Below are positions 22,963 to 23,942 of a DNA stretch of 23,942 bases, in pieces. Numbering within the stretch: the first letter of the stretch is position 1; each line of letters opens with the position of its first letter. This stretch comes from an uncultured Roseburia sp. GTDB taxonomy: Bacteria; Bacillota; Clostridia; Lachnospirales; Lachnospiraceae. Location of the stretch: the NCBI GenBank assembly GCA_947652855.1, contig CANTEO010000042.1, positions 1-23,942 of the forward strand, written 5' to 3'. The notes under the pieces were generated by a model that was given only the letters and a program-made list of their open reading frames with translations, was not told the DNA's origin and searched no databases. Both the position numbers and the translations under genes were made by a program.

Positions 22963-23556
22963 CTAGCGCCTGATTTCCTCAACAATGACGGACGTGCCGT
23001 TTGCAATAACGCCCACCATATTATTTTCAAACATAATATAGTCAAAATCCACGCCAATTACGGCATTCCCGCCCAATTCCACAGACTTTCTGATCATGCG
23101 CCCCATTGCCGCGTTCTTCGCGTTTTCCAGCTTCTCTGCAAAACGATTTGACTTCACGCCAAAGAAATCCGAAAAAGAGGCTGTAAATTCCGATAGGAAC
23201 CCTGTGCCCAACACAACCTGGCCGCTGACAATTCCCCTATAGGAAACAATCTCATGCCCCTCAAAATTATAGCCTGTGGTACGCATATGCGAATTGATTT
23301 TAAACTGAGCCGCATTCTGCTCGCTCACCCGCTCTTTGTATTCCCGGCTTTCCCAAAGCCCCTGATCGTAATACGGATTGTCCACTTTGTACTTCTCACG
23401 GGCAACCCGGATCAGCTCGCCTAATTCATGCTTATCAATTGCCTGCTCCTCCGCATCCGTAAACAGAACCTCCGTGCCTCCGCAGCAATAATCGCACGGC
23501 TGATCCCCAACGCTTGCCTCAAAGCAATTCCCACATACCTTACAGCATAAAATCAT
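22963..23556 (-). CDS. YbjQ/UPF0145-family protein with N-terminal zinc ribbon
   Basis: A 197-residue cytoplasmic protein. The N-terminus is cysteine-rich (CCKVCGNCF, then CDYCC at about 21-25), consistent with a CxxC...CxxC zinc ribbon. A charged helical linker follows (about 33-85). Residues about 95-197 match the YbjQ (heavy-metal-binding-like) domain: EIVSYRGIVSGQVVLGTGFLSEFTASFSDFFG, then a GGNAVIGVDFDY motif and VIVEEIRR at the end. YbjQ proteins form pentamers and their role is unclear; the metal-binding label comes from structural similarity. The start at 23556 has GGGGAGG 7 bases upstream and its own promoter. The CotH gene begins 53 bases downstream with no terminator between, so partial co-transcription is possible. 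Confidence 0.85.
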   Translation of the reverse strand: MILCCKVCGNCFEASVGDQPCDYCCGGTEVLFTDAEEQAIDKHELGELIRVAREKYKVDNPYYDQGLWESREYKERVSEQNAAQFKINSHMRTTGYNFEGHEIVSYRGIVSGQVVLGTGFLSEFTASFSDFFGVKSNRFAEKLENAKNAAMGRMIRKSVELGGNAVIGVDFDYIMFENNMVGVIANGTSVIVEEIRR

Positions 23557-23585
23557 GCCGATACCTCCCCATCTTCTTTTTTTTC

Positions 23586-23614
23586 ATTGTACATGAACCA
23601 TTTTCAGAAGTCCA
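23586..23614 (-). promoter_or_regulatory. Promoter of the YbjQ-family gene
   Basis: On the minus strand TGGACT (23614-23609) and TACAAT (23591-23586) are separated by 17 bases. The ribosome site at 23564-23570 follows closely, giving a leader of about 23 bases. The -10 box is strong and the -35 moderate. It could also supply the downstream CotH and argS genes. Confidence 0.6.
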
Positions 23615-23850
23615 TGGGATTTCTAAAAATTTCATCGGATCTTTTCATTTCCTCCCTCATTTTACCCTCAGTGGACAAATGAATAAAATAATACAATATA
23701 CAATATAGAAGTATAGAATTTTCATTAAATATATTATAAGAATGATAGGCAAATGACATATGATATGATAAAATACATATAAAAAAATAACTATAAAATA
23801 GATGGATAGCTCCTTGCTGGTTGTAATGGGCATTCACTATAAATGCATTG
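23615..23850. other. AT-rich non-coding stretch
   Basis: This region is much richer in A and T than the rest of the window, with short repeats such as TACAATA twice around 23694-23706 and several TATAAA or ATATGATA boxes. A 77-codon minus-strand frame crosses it, but it has no ribosome site or recognisable protein character. I read it as an intergenic regulatory region between the YbjQ gene and something beyond the right edge. TTGCTG (23814-23819), 18 bases, then TATAAA (23838-23843) is a possible rightward promoter. Confidence 0.45.
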
Positions 23851-23868
23851 TAGTAGGAGGAAATGAAA

Positions 23869-23916
23869 ATGGGATTACCAGAGATTTTAGGCGTTGTAAC
23901 TGTTGTTTTGCAATAG
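23869..23916 (+). CDS. Possible 15-residue hydrophobic micropeptide
   Basis: The frame MGLPEILGVVTVVLQ has an excellent AGGAGG 8 bases before its ATG and a candidate promoter just upstream (TTGCTG, 18 bases, TATAAA). A 7-bp stem, TGCAATA (23909-23915) with TATTGCA (23926-23932), overlaps the stop codon. The peptide is hydrophobic, as in type I toxins, small membrane peptides or leader peptides, but it is shorter than typical holin-like toxins (about 30 residues). It could be a truncated remnant or a leader for a gene beyond the window. The ribosome site is the main support. Confidence 0.35.
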   Translation: MGLPEILGVVTVVLQ

Positions 23917-23942
23917 AGCGTTTTTTATTGCATATTTATTCT

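Noticed and set aside
23604..23837. 77-codon minus-strand frame in the AT-rich right end
   Set aside because: It has no ribosome site, overlaps the YbjQ promoter and has a composition (Tyr, Ile, Phe, Ser) expected from random AT-rich DNA.

Overview
The window looks like chromosome of a motile, anaerobic Clostridia bacterium, most likely of the Lachnospiraceae. The pointers are the csrA-flagellin pair, the short HisG, the HisIE protein with an extra N-terminal barrel domain, the large secreted CotH/lamin-tail/BspA-LRR protein and strong GGAGG-type ribosome sites. This is family recognition by eye; no search was run. All recognised genes lie on the minus strand except one: a small tyrosine recombinase at 2610-3191. 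No rRNA, tRNA or CRISPR array was seen.

Layout by position (transcription runs mostly right to left). 1-2421: a terminator, the flagellin gene fliC, and csrA directly upstream of it. The fliC leader carries a stem-loop with GGA in the loop, plus a second GGA in the Shine-Dalgarno, which is the arrangement of CsrA-repressed flagellin leaders. 2491-3279: a FimB/FimE-sized recombinase bounded by perfect 26-nt inverted repeats, each itself a palindrome. This is a probable invertible cassette upstream of csrA-fliC and the most interesting element here. 3420-3743: a small single-pass membrane protein. 3846-7685: a compact hisG-hisD-hisB-hisIE operon. 7754-9728: an AAA/OLD-like ATPase followed by a small nuclease-like gene broken by one in-frame TAG. 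9867-10469: a DUF4303 protein with its own promoter. 10633-13359: cysD and a fused cysNC, making APS and PAPS. 13512-17424: argS, an acylphosphatase and an ABC exporter. 17432-22909: a 1,825-residue secreted CotH-kinase protein with duplicated Ig-like/lamin-tail units. 22963-23556: a YbjQ-family protein with an added zinc ribbon. 23557-23942: AT-rich DNA with one promoter and a possible 15-residue peptide.

How the parts work together. CsrA should repress flagellin translation through the leader hairpin. The recombinase cassette may alter what lies upstream of csrA, giving a possible on/off layer over motility. The his genes cover several steps of histidine synthesis but lack hisZ, which a short HisG needs, as well as hisC, hisH, hisA and hisF; these must be elsewhere or absent. 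The ATPase/nuclease-like pair resembles a defence-type module and sits directly upstream of hisG. CysD-CysNC makes activated sulfate, with no reductase or transporter beside it.
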